The notes under the pieces are model-generated. The model was not told the origin of the DNA and did no database searches. It worked only from the letters and a program-made list of their open reading frames with translations. A program made the position numbers and the translations under genes. A stretch of 16,914 bases of DNA from Firmicutes bacterium UBA5389. GTDB lineage: Bacteria > Bacillota > DTU025. The stretch spans positions 742-17,655 of the forward strand of contig DHON01000011.1 in NCBI GenBank assembly GCA_002409965.1, given 5' to 3'. The stretch's first letter is position 1, and each line of letters opens with the position of its first letter. Shown here in pieces: positions 1-7,394 of this stretch.

Positions 1-1424
1 CCCCGCGCATGCGGGGTAGCCCACCGCGTCCCTCGCGCCGCCCAGCTCGGCGAAGGTCGATCCCCGCGCATGCGGGGTAGCCTCGTAACATCATGCCACC
101 ATGCAGTCAAGGGGGGGTCGATCCCCGCGCATGCGGGGTAGCCACTACGATAAGCCGGAGGCGCTACTGCCATACGGGTCGATCCCCGCGCATGCGGGGT
201 AGCCCCAGTTCACGTCCTCCCACTTGAGCCCCAATAGGGTCGATCCCCGCGCATGCGGGGTAGCCACACAAGAGATCGCACGGCAATATATTGAGCGAGG
301 TCGATCCCCGCGCATGCGGGGTAGCCCGGAGTCGGCGGGTCCCGACTCCACAATGTCAAGGTCGATCCCCGCGCATGCGGGGTAGCCTCGTCCCATAAGT
401 TGATGGTGTCGCTGTCGCGGGGTCGATCCCCGCGCATGCGGGGTAGCCGTCTGCCCCGCGGTCGTGTTGGCTATGCTCGGGGGTCGATCCCCGCGCATGC
501 GGGGTAGCCCTCACGATGGAGGATCGCAGGGCGCTTTACGCGGGTCGATCCCCGCGCATGCGGGGTAGCCTTCTTCTGCTCATCGGTGAAGAATCCCTCT
601 TCGGGTCGATCCCCGCGCATGCGGGGTAGCCACTTCGTCGGTGCTCTGGTTCTCTAGGATGATAGGTCGATCCCCGCGCATGCGGGGTAGCCTAGGCAGC
701 TGCATTAGGCATTTCCACTCACAAGGGTCGATCCCCGCGCATGCGGGGTAGCCGTTGTCTTTGTAGTTGTTCTAGCTTCCAGTGAAGGTCGATCCCCGCG
801 CATGCGGGGTAGCCTGCTCCTGGATGTTCTCAGGGTAATCAGGTAGGGGTCGATCCCCGCGCATGCGGGGTAGCCAAGCCGCGATAGTCGCAGCGAAGAA
901 GGCAGCAGGGTCGATCCCCGCGCATGCGGGGTAGCCCATCATTAGGACATTAGGAGCTGTGCATTTCCAGGTCGATCCCCGCGCATGCGGGGTAGCCGAC
1001 ATTGCCGGATCAAAAAAGAATCTTTATGAAGGTCGATCCCCGCGCATGCGGGGTAGCCGAGGTCGTCAAATGTGTCGCCCCCCTTGGCGGGGGTCGATCC
1101 CCGCGCATGCGGGGTAGCCGGATTGAGGGAACCCTTCGCCGCCGTCATCAGAGGTCGATCCCCGCGCATGCGGGGTAGCCTGATTTTTGTCACGCACTAA
1201 TTCCCCCAAACGTGGTCGATCCCCGCGCATGCGGGGTAGCCGAGTAAGTGTAAAAGTCATGTAAGGAGATGTAGGGTCGATCCCCGCGCATGCGGGGTAG
1301 CCTCTATCCTTAGAGGACTTAAAGACTATGAACGCGGTCGATCCCCGCGCATGCGGGGTAGCCAGAGCGCATGCCGGCCTAGCGGCGACAATAGCAGGTC
1401 GATCCCCGCGCATGCGGGGTAGCC
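1..1424 (-). CRISPR. Type I-E CRISPR array, at least 24 repeats, open at the left edge
   Basis: The 28-bp repeat recurs at exactly 61-bp spacing (55, 116, 177 ... 1397), giving 23 complete copies that look identical by eye plus a 21-base partial copy at 1-21. The 23 spacers are all 33 bp. In crRNA sense (minus strand) the repeat starts GGCTA, has the palindromic core CCCCGCATGCGCGGGG (6-bp stem, 4-base loop) and ends ATCGACC, the same stem as the E. coli I-E repeat. Cas6e cutting at the base of the stem would leave an 8-base handle, ATCGACC plus the first spacer base. Orientation is set by the cas operon and leader on the right, and by a pyrimidine bias at the first spacer base (21 of 23), as expected if that base comes from the PAM. 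The newest spacer should be 1364-1396. The array runs off the left edge, so its leader-distal end and total size are unknown. Confidence 0.99.
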
Positions 1425-1522
1425 TCTTCAGCCAATATTTGGAGCCTGCGTGTTGGAAGTTGGTCCGCCCGTGCGTACGGCGGCTTGTGAACATGGCTCT
1501 GTCTACTTCAGATCCGTCAGGA
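1425..1522 (-). promoter_or_regulatory. CRISPR leader between cas2 and the array
   Basis: This 98-bp stretch separates the cas2 stop from the leader-proximal repeat, the place where I-E systems keep the leader that directs spacer integration and pre-crRNA transcription. The repeat-proximal end is AT-rich and holds the near-palindrome CCAATATTTGG (1432-1442), seven bases from the repeat. I see no match to the IHF consensus used by the E. coli leader and no convincing -35/-10 pair. The array could be transcribed from a weak leader promoter or by read-through from the cas operon. The role is inferred from position; the palindrome is seen directly. Confidence 0.75.
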
Positions 1523-1840
1523 TCACTCGCCCTCCGGTTTCTCGTCCGGAATACTCCGACGCGCCAAAACAATGCCGTCGAGTTCTACCAAATCAATCGG
1601 CGGAACCCCAAGCGTTTTGACAGACTGGCCTCCTGGGACCTTCTTGTCTGTCCACACCATTACGATGCTGCTATCCGTTGGCGGAAACCATGCCTCCAAG
1701 ACTCCCCATATTCTATCTCGTACTGCTGCGGACAGGCTGGAGCCTGTATACACCCCGGGGCCGACCTCCAGCATCGACGATGCCAGAAATCCACGAATGC
1801 GATCAGACGCATTACGTGTCACCACTACGGTCATCGACAT
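1523..1840 (-). CDS. cas2: CRISPR-associated protein Cas2, type I-E
   Basis: This 105-aa protein is the non-catalytic centre of the Cas1-Cas2 spacer integrase, bridging two Cas1 dimers and measuring prespacer length. It opens with the I-E Cas2 strand MSMTVVVTRNASDRIRGFL and contains the family-typical GVYTG and RDRIW segments followed by a short beta-rich middle (residues 58-63, SIVMVW). It is close in length to the usual 94-105 aa of the I-E subfamily. The start at 1840 is supported by AAGGAG seven bases upstream; a second ATG two codons later is possible. It overlaps the 3' end of cas1 by 29 bases, so translation is probably coupled, and it is the last gene before the leader. Identification is secure from sequence and position together. 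Confidence 0.95.
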   Translation of the reverse strand: MSMTVVVTRNASDRIRGFLASSMLEVGPGVYTGSSLSAAVRDRIWGVLEAWFPPTDSSIVMVWTDKKVPGGQSVKTLGVPPIDLVELDGIVLARRSIPDEKPEGE

Positions 1841-2705
1841 GAAGCAACTCCTTGATGCGATCTATCGTTTTGGGTATCAACTCATGCTTCCTGAACCATT
1901 TTGCCGCTTCGTAACGTATTTGGCGCTCTAGCGGGCCACCGGGTTCACGTCTAGCCTGAGCAGCTACCGAAAACGCCAGCGGCAAAGTGATCTCTGCCCT
2001 CCACAAATCAGCTATGTCCAGCGTGAAAGCGTTGCTCGAGTCTTCGTGGATGAAGCCCAGGGGCGGTAGAGCGCCGACGGCGGCTACAGCAATGTCGGCC
2101 GCGGCTTCGACAAAAGTCGCAGCATGGTTGATCGCTTGGTTCGGCAAGTCAGCGCCTTGGGGGTTCTGGCGATCGTAATGCCGTCCTCTCCATTCCACAC
2201 CGTACTGCCTCGCGACTATCTTGTATGTCTCCTTTAGTCTGCCTCCCTCCATTCCCCTCAAAACACTAATGTCCTCATGTGGAAATACACTCTGGAAACG
2301 ATAGCCGTACATTCGGCGCGCTACACGAATGCTGGCGTCTCTGTCGGCCCACAGACGAGCATGTGCTCTCGCTACACGGGAACGCCCCGCACCCATGGGA
2401 GGGGCGGTGTAGTGCTTCACACCACCCTCTCCAACCGCTGCCAGCAATGTTCCGTGACGGGCTAGAATTCGAAGCACATCATGTGTCACCGTTGTGCCAG
2501 GACCTATGAGGATCATGGAGATCGTCTGGTACGGAATGGCATATTCGCCAGGAGCCATGTCGCAGCTCCCCGCGGTTCGAAAGGAAAGAGTACCATCGCG
2601 TACGTACAGATTGCCTCTTGAAAGCCAGAGCAACCCGTGCCGATCAACATGCGGTATACGGGACTGCGCCAATCCCAACCTGCCGGAGAACAGTGAGCTG
2701 CTCAT
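1812..2705 (-). CDS. cas1: CRISPR-associated endonuclease/integrase Cas1, type I-E
   Basis: Cas1 is the metal-dependent integrase that inserts new spacers at the leader end of the array together with Cas2. At 297 aa it is of normal I-E length (about 305 in E. coli). The metal-binding residues are visible: E153 in GMEGGR, H220 in GFIHEDS, and D230 and D233 in LDIADLWR. The H-to-D spacing of 10 and 3 residues matches E. coli H208, D218 and D221. The N-terminal beta domain carries HGLLWLSRGNLYVRDGTL. The start codon overlaps the cas6e stop as ATGA, and the 3' end overlaps cas2 by 29 bases. No residue is missing, so the protein is predicted active. The family assignment is secure. Confidence 0.98.
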   Translation of the reverse strand: MSSSLFSGRLGLAQSRIPHVDRHGLLWLSRGNLYVRDGTLSFRTAGSCDMAPGEYAIPYQTISMILIGPGTTVTHDVLRILARHGTLLAAVGEGGVKHYTAPPMGAGRSRVARAHARLWADRDASIRVARRMYGYRFQSVFPHEDISVLRGMEGGRLKETYKIVARQYGVEWRGRHYDRQNPQGADLPNQAINHAATFVEAAADIAVAAVGALPPLGFIHEDSSNAFTLDIADLWRAEITLPLAFSVAAQARREPGGPLERQIRYEAAKWFRKHELIPKTIDRIKELLHVDDRSGDT

Positions 2706-3439
2706 GATGGCGGCCTCAACAGGATCATGCCATAGCCAAATGCACGATGCCGTCCCACTCCATGTCTGAGGAGACGAGTGAATTCATCGGGATCCTGAAT
2801 AGTCAGGTTCCCCTCCAGTAGAGCTTGAGGACGGATGATCGGGCGAAAAACACGCTTCCCATTTGAAGACTGAGTCTGCCGCGTCTGCTTTACCAACCGA
2901 AACCCTGCCAACCGCATCGAGTCGATCGTAACCGAATAATCATTGAACCGCTGTCTGGCCCAGTCGCAATAGACTGCCTCTCTACATAATCCGGCATCAT
3001 CACGCTGAGAATCGGCATGAACCAAGAACAGATCCTTCTCTGTCCCATCTCTTGACTTCCGCCCGACTGGGCAGACCAGAAGTTGAAACCCCAGCCTACG
3101 TCCCTTTTGCCACGCTGGCATCGCGCGGTCGACAATCATGAGCTGTGGTTTAGGGCAGACCTGCAAAACACTCGGCTCCGCGAATTCACTGATTCTCTGA
3201 TGGAGAGTGCCCGCGTCATGCGGAGCATATCCTAGGATGCGCGGTGGACGGTGGTCATCCATTAGCAGCCGCCACGGTTTGGGCGCCAAATCGCCGAAGG
3301 CGGCGCCTAACCATGCGTGAAGCCCATAACCCAGTTCCGTGTCGTCTTCCCTTCCGGACAACCCCTGAGTATGAAGGAAACGATACAACGCAGCTATGTC
3401 GAATTCCAACTCAAGCATGTATAGCGGGTCCATCTTCAT
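2702..3439 (-). CDS. cas6e: Pre-crRNA endoribonuclease Cas6e (CasE/Cse3)
   Basis: Cas6e cuts the CRISPR transcript at the base of each repeat hairpin and stays bound to the crRNA 3' end in Cascade. The protein is about 245 aa, longer than the 199 aa of E. coli CasE. Family signs are the N-terminal LELEFDIAALYRFLH, the likely catalytic histidine H41 in LGYGLHAWLGAAFG, and the glycine-rich C-terminal GVGRHRAFGYGMILLRP that cradles the RNA in Cas6 proteins. The open frame extends upstream to 3568, but that part lies inside cas5e and is arginine-rich shadow. ATG 3439 overlaps the cas5e stop as ATGA; ATG 3433 is an alternative better spaced from GGGGG. The catalytic residue is inferred by eye from the E. 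coli H20 and Thermus H26 positions. Confidence 0.95.
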   Translation of the reverse strand: MKMDPLYMLELEFDIAALYRFLHTQGLSGREDDTELGYGLHAWLGAAFGDLAPKPWRLLMDDHRPPRILGYAPHDAGTLHQRISEFAEPSVLQVCPKPQLMIVDRAMPAWQKGRRLGFQLLVCPVGRKSRDGTEKDLFLVHADSQRDDAGLCREAVYCDWARQRFNDYSVTIDSMRLAGFRLVKQTRQTQSSNGKRVFRPIIRPQALLEGNLTIQDPDEFTRLLRHGVGRHRAFGYGMILLRPPS

Positions 3440-4167
3440 CCCCCAATCATGCCTTCTCTTCGCCACCGACTGCCGACAGGTAGTTGATTGTGCCAATCCC
3501 TTAGGTCGTAAACCAAACGGCTTTCCCAAGAGCCGTCTTCGCCTTCCCGGGGAGTCCAGCAAAGCCACGTCTCTCTTGATTCCTGTTCAGGTACGCCTTC
3601 TCGATTCCACACCGGCACCATTCCCAGTATAGTCAGGAGATCCGTGCCCTTCATGATCGGGCTGACGGGATCCAAGAAAGGCCGCGCCGGCATGCAAGTC
3701 TTCCGCCCGAGGAACAAGGGGCGCGCCGGTCTTTCAAAAGCCTCTTTGATTGCATCAAGATCCGGATAGCCTTCCGCTGCCACACCCAAGGCGACTGTCA
3801 TCAACCCGTCGACCAGATAGTGTCGATATCTCTGGTGGGTACCGAATTTTGCAGCTGGTCCACCAGCCCGGTGTTCAGTCTCTCCTCGAGTTGTCCAACC
3901 CGGCCTACTCATTTTGGGTGATCCCAGATCAACCGTATGGTAATCTATCACCCTGTGCGGACGCACGTCCCACCGGGCAGCAAAGTCAACGCTGTTCTGC
4001 AGGCTTTGCAGTTGCTCAAAATCACCGTGGTGCCAACCCAGAGCGTTGCCGATCATACCGGTCAGCATGCTCACTCCCGGAAAGAAATCCGTAAAGCCGT
4101 GGTGATCCACGATCACCGAACCGAAACTCATCATGGGAGCGTCAAGCCTCAAAACTAGAGCTCTCAT
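3436..4167 (-). CDS. cas5e: Cascade subunit Cas5e (CasD)
   Basis: Cas5e binds the 5' handle of the crRNA and connects Cse1 to the Cas7 backbone. This 243-aa protein starts with the RAMP-fold strand MRALVLRLDAPMMSFGSV, followed by FFPGVSMLTGMIGNALGW, which replaces the PSKSxVxGLLAAALG stretch of the E. coli branch; the same place in the fold is kept. The mid-region GRKTCMPARPFLDP corresponds to the usual GRKSCPLxxPL segment. The ATG shares one base with the cas7e TAA, and the stop overlaps the cas6e ATG, so the three are translationally coupled. E. coli CasD is 224 aa, so the length is normal. The Cas5e assignment is firm; membership of a separate sequence branch is an inference from the altered motif. 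Confidence 0.96.
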   Translation of the reverse strand: MRALVLRLDAPMMSFGSVIVDHHGFTDFFPGVSMLTGMIGNALGWHHGDFEQLQSLQNSVDFAARWDVRPHRVIDYHTVDLGSPKMSRPGWTTRGETEHRAGGPAAKFGTHQRYRHYLVDGLMTVALGVAAEGYPDLDAIKEAFERPARPLFLGRKTCMPARPFLDPVSPIMKGTDLLTILGMVPVWNREGVPEQESRETWLCWTPREGEDGSWESRLVYDLRDWHNQLPVGSRWRREGMIGG

Positions 4168-5342
4168 TATCGCTCACCAAAGATGGCTTCCAGGCTCTGG
4201 TCGATGGCTACCTGCAGAGGAGTCGCGACCTCGCTCTCCCTCGACCAGTGATGAATCGGAGCAAGTGAAACAAATCGCCTTTCGCCATCATCTCCGTACA
4301 TCTCGTCCAGCGCGCCCATGTACTCTGCCATAGCCTCGATCGAAAGCCCCATTGGATGAGCCCCTTTGCGACGGCCATCAATGGGATGCAGGAAGGCATT
4401 GGCCAGACTACGTGGCTGCGTGTCACCCACCTCAAGAACAACACATTCCGCCTTGGCATAGGGGGCTGTTGCGCCCAGCTTCGCGCCTGGAGTCACCTGA
4501 GCAGTCGCATGAATTAGTAGATTGAGAAGATCGCGGGCGTCGTCTGACTCCTGTTGAGCCCACTCTCTCCTTTCACAGCCGGTCAGATTCGAGACCAGGA
4601 GAGGTACATCAACAGCCACGTACCCATAGAAGATACCCCCGCCCAACTCCATGTCATTCGCATGAGCGGCACCGGTTTCATCACCCGCCAGATCATCCAC
4701 AACCGTAAAGAAGTCCACCTCAGTATCTAGGCCGTGGGTTGTGAAAGCGTGTGCCACATGGACAGGGGCATCCACCCGAGCGAGTATGTCGGAGGTGACA
4801 AAGCGCCCAAACAAGGCACCTTCAAATCCGGCTGCCGGGTTCGTGAGGCCAGCCTGTTCCAGCAAGATCCGGAAATTCTTCTTCCCCTGTTTCATCTGCT
4901 CGTCAATGTGAGTCTTAGCAGCCTCGCTATCCCCTTGGTCCGCCGCCTCCTGGATAAGGTGGACAAAGTAGTCAGCCTCAGGTTTGCCAAAGAGAACTGG
5001 CTGCTTCATAACAAGCGTCTCCTGATCCAGGGCCGTCTTCTCTCCGGCAGTTGCCAGTAGTTGCTCGCTCAATCGCAGTATCAAGTCATGTGCAACTCGC
5101 TCATCCATGCCTTCGGTCACAAGACGCCTCTTCACAATGCGATCGAAGAAGTGTCGGGTCCGAAACCCTCTGGGAAGGGCGGTCTGGTCAAGCATCCACT
5201 CCCGCCAGTGTCGTTTCTGGCATTGGCTCGAAACGCGAAGTCGCGGACTCCCACCGAAGTTTATGCGTTTCGCTAGCCCAGCGTCATCCCTATTCAGGAG
5301 ACTCGCATGGTAACTCGTGAGAAAATGAATCTGGAGAAACAT
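4167..5342 (-). CDS. cas7e: Cascade backbone subunit Cas7e (CasC/Cse4)
   Basis: Six copies of Cas7e form the helical backbone that holds the crRNA spacer. The protein has the signature N-terminus FLQIHFLTSYHASLLNRDD followed by GLAKRINFGGSPRLRVSSQC, where the basic residues contact RNA. In the middle VHVAHAFTTHG, TEVDFFTVVDDL and ELGGGIFYGYVAVDVPLLVSNL are all typical of the family. From ATG 5342 it is 391 aa (E. coli CasC is 363). The frame is open three codons further to a GTG at 5351, but the best ribosome binding site, AAGGAG at 5351-5356, overlaps that GTG and sits eight bases before the ATG, so the ATG is chosen. It starts five bases after the cse2 stop and ends sharing one base with cas5e. 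Confidence 0.97.
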   Translation of the reverse strand: MFLQIHFLTSYHASLLNRDDAGLAKRINFGGSPRLRVSSQCQKRHWREWMLDQTALPRGFRTRHFFDRIVKRRLVTEGMDERVAHDLILRLSEQLLATAGEKTALDQETLVMKQPVLFGKPEADYFVHLIQEAADQGDSEAAKTHIDEQMKQGKKNFRILLEQAGLTNPAAGFEGALFGRFVTSDILARVDAPVHVAHAFTTHGLDTEVDFFTVVDDLAGDETGAAHANDMELGGGIFYGYVAVDVPLLVSNLTGCERREWAQQESDDARDLLNLLIHATAQVTPGAKLGATAPYAKAECVVLEVGDTQPRSLANAFLHPIDGRRKGAHPMGLSIEAMAEYMGALDEMYGDDGERRFVSLAPIHHWSRESEVATPLQVAIDQSLEAIFGER

Positions 5343-5347
5343 TGAAT

Positions 5348-5851
5348 TCACTCCTTATCCACTCTTCTATAGAAGTCCCTCGCAATGCTGAGACTCAGCG
5401 TGTCCCGTTTGCTTTCGCTTTTGGTCAACAAGAATCGCGCTCCTTCAGCCCAGTTGAATGCTTTGGACTTCGCCGCCAAGAACCGAATTGCTCGAATGAA
5501 CAGAACCCTTCTGACATCGTATTCAGCTGCTAGAAGACGTTCTAGTCTGAACTCTGAATACCCCGTCTCTCCCAGAGCCCCCCCAAATCCTACTTGCGCG
5601 CTATACGCATTGGGACTCATCAAAGCAATCCCGGCAACCAGCGTGGTCCAATCCTCAATGGCGTACTCCCAACCCGTGGGTAGGTAGCTGAAGGCAAACC
5701 GATAGAAGGACAGCGGCAATGAATGGCCGGGGCTCATTCGCCTCAGAGCCGCTCGTTCCCCAGTAGGGAACCTGTCGCTGCTGATAATGCCCGTAATTCT
5801 TCCCATCTGCTGTTCCAGAGTCTCCTCAGGAACTCGCGCTGCCGTCACCAT
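5348..5851 (-). CDS. cse2: Cascade small subunit Cse2 (CasB, Cas11e)
   Basis: Two copies of Cse2 form the inner belly of Cascade, stabilising the crRNA and the displaced target strand. The 167-aa protein is near the E. coli length (160 aa) and shows the all-helical pattern of the family: the early GERAALRRMSPG motif, then SFYRFAFSYLP, then the C-terminal basic helices RRVLFIRAIRFLAAKSKAFNW and LSIARDFYRR. GERAALRR and RDFYR are close to the family's common GxxAxLRR and RDYYR. The ATG lies inside the end of cse1 (26-base overlap) with a G-rich run directly upstream (AGGGGGG). This is a fast-evolving family, but the motifs and position between cse1 and cas7e make the call secure. Confidence 0.95.
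   Translation of the reverse strand: MVTAARVPEETLEQQMGRITGIISSDRFPTGERAALRRMSPGHSLPLSFYRFAFSYLPTGWEYAIEDWTTLVAGIALMSPNAYSAQVGFGGALGETGYSEFRLERLLAAEYDVRRVLFIRAIRFLAAKSKAFNWAEGARFLLTKSESKRDTLSLSIARDFYRRVDKE
5351..5356 (-). promoter_or_regulatory. Ribosome binding site deciding the cas7e start
   Basis: AAGGAG on the minus strand lies eight bases upstream of ATG 5342 and physically overlaps the alternative GTG at 5351. This rules out the longer start and gives the most abundant Cascade subunit its own strong initiation site inside the operon. The site lies within the last codons of cse2. Confidence 0.75.
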
Positions 5852-7394
5852 GATCCCCCCTCATGAATGTGAAATTGCGATAGAACCCACCCCAGAACCT
5901 ATTCCTGACCTCTGTGCGAATGCGATACTGGCGCCCGCTGTGATTCGCCGAGCCATCCTCCGCTTCTTTGAGCACTGTCAGGGCGTGTTCCCGCAAGATC
6001 TCCACCCAGCGGCGAAGCTCTTCCTCGTCATCGAAGCACTCTGGTACAGAAAACAACCACGGGAAATACTCGGCCGACCACAATGATTCGAATTGCCTAG
6101 ATGACCGTGACCAAGCTGAATTGCCAAAATCGTCATCCAGATCGAGCTTTTGTGGGGCTCCAAGAGCATGCGCAAATACAGCGGGCTTGAGCACTCGATT
6201 CTGCATGATGCCGACATATGCTATGGCATCTCTGCTGAGTTTCTCTAGTGCATCTTTGTGGGCAGGTGATCCAAAAATGCTCAAGGTCTTTTGTTCTGGA
6301 ACTTGCACTTCCCACTCGCAAAAACCATCTGTGACCCCTTCCCCTCGCACCAGTACAGATACTACCAGCCACATATTGCCTTTCCAGTTCGGTTGCGGTT
6401 TTTGGAGCGCACAGAGCTGCAGTTCATCTTCGAATATCAGGCGGCGCATGTGCTCGGCTGTAATACCTCCCGGCGGGAAAGTGAGTGCCCTCACACTGGC
6501 CTTCTTGCCCCTATCAATGCCCTTGAGATCGACAGGCAACCATGGATCGCCAACAACGCCGTTCAGCTCTTTCGCAGCGATGCGAGGCTGGGCCGAGGTG
6601 TAGGACTCCGCACATTCAACGGCACCTGTACCACGCAATCGAACTCGACGACATACTTCAATGTAGAACGGATCCAGTTTCGCCAGTTCCAATGAGGTGC
6701 CGCCATCCCAAGGCTCTATCCAGACTAGCACCAAACCTTCAGGATCGTAGCCAAATGGCTCTTTGAGTACATGCTTCCTGTGCTCAAGCAGCCTGGTCGC
6801 TGCATCAATCCAGCGCCGTCCAGGCATCCGATCACGAATTAGCTCCACAACAGGTCTATTGCCATATCCACGATTCATCCGGGTTATTCCCTGATTTCCC
6901 CTGCCATAGAAACCGCTCATGGTCTGCAGACTAATCAGAGCATAGAGCCAAGTGTCGGTGTGCGCCGTGTCGGCCCGCTTCTGTTTTACGTCGTGGTTTT
7001 TGGCCGTTGGGAGAAGATCCAATTCGTCGGCAGTATTCACTACAGACGTCGGCGTTCGACTACCTCCTGCCAACGGCGGCTGCATGAAAGCCGGCTTGGT
7101 CACATCGTTCACGACCAGTCGCCAGGCATCATGGCCGGCTTTGCCAGCTAGGTTTAGCAAGCCTTCCCGCCAGAAATCCTCGGCTTGCACGGGATTTGAA
7201 CTACCATCTCGCGCAAGGACCGCGCCTGCCAGATAGCAAAGGAAGACGTGAAACGCATCAGACTGATGTCTCTGAATCCCCACGAGATGGCGAACCTCGT
7301 TCTGGCCCAGTCTAGCAAGGAGAGCAGGTAAACTCAGATACTCCAGGTCCCGTTCAGTCTGGACCCGCAAGAGCGGATCGGTCAGAAGATTCAC
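5826..7394 (-). CDS. cse1: Cascade large subunit Cse1 (CasA, Cas8e)
   Basis: Cse1 recognises the PAM in target DNA, starts duplex opening and recruits Cas3. At 522 aa it is close to E. coli CasA (502 aa). Recognisable parts are the N-terminal MNLLTDPLLRV, SLPALLARL, the helix HQSDAFHVFLCYLAG, AFMQPPL near residue 102, a zinc-finger-free middle with SGFYGRGNQGITRMNRGYGNRP (the region of the conserved glycine loop), EPWDGG, and the C-terminal four-helix region ending in RFWGGFYRNF. The start is a GTG at 7394 whose last bases form the cas3 stop (GTGA), with GGAGGAG five bases upstream (7400-7406). The gene overlaps cse2 by 26 bases. Family assignment is firm; which residues read the PAM cannot be told from sequence alone. 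Confidence 0.97.
   Translation of the reverse strand: MNLLTDPLLRVQTERDLEYLSLPALLARLGQNEVRHLVGIQRHQSDAFHVFLCYLAGAVLARDGSSNPVQAEDFWREGLLNLAGKAGHDAWRLVVNDVTKPAFMQPPLAGGSRTPTSVVNTADELDLLPTAKNHDVKQKRADTAHTDTWLYALISLQTMSGFYGRGNQGITRMNRGYGNRPVVELIRDRMPGRRWIDAATRLLEHRKHVLKEPFGYDPEGLVLVWIEPWDGGTSLELAKLDPFYIEVCRRVRLRGTGAVECAESYTSAQPRIAAKELNGVVGDPWLPVDLKGIDRGKKASVRALTFPPGGITAEHMRRLIFEDELQLCALQKPQPNWKGNMWLVVSVLVRGEGVTDGFCEWEVQVPEQKTLSIFGSPAHKDALEKLSRDAIAYVGIMQNRVLKPAVFAHALGAPQKLDLDDDFGNSAWSRSSRQFESLWSAEYFPWLFSVPECFDDEEELRRWVEILREHALTVLKEAEDGSANHSGRQYRIRTEVRNRFWGGFYRNFTFMRGDHGDGSASS

Noticed and set aside
694..969. Two spacers (694-725 area and 937-969) share TGGAAATGC and CCTAATG in crRNA sense, suggesting related targets
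   Set aside because: With 23 spacers a shared 9-mer is expected about once by chance, and the flanking bases do not align.
22..1396. Most spacers read as an open frame in at least one frame of the crRNA strand, hinting at a strand bias for coding sense
   Set aside because: A 33-base piece is open in at least one of three frames very often by chance, so this carries no weight without database matches.
145..1572. Long open frames over the array giving proteins rich in PRMRGDRP, ATPHARGST and GYPACAGID
   Set aside because: These are the three translations of the CRISPR repeat, whose 61-bp period shifts frame at each unit. Such frames are a known source of false hypothetical proteins.
3440..3568. 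N-terminal extension of cas6e to 288 aa
   Set aside because: It lies fully inside cas5e, is arginine-rich shadow sequence, and better starts exist at 3439 or 3433.
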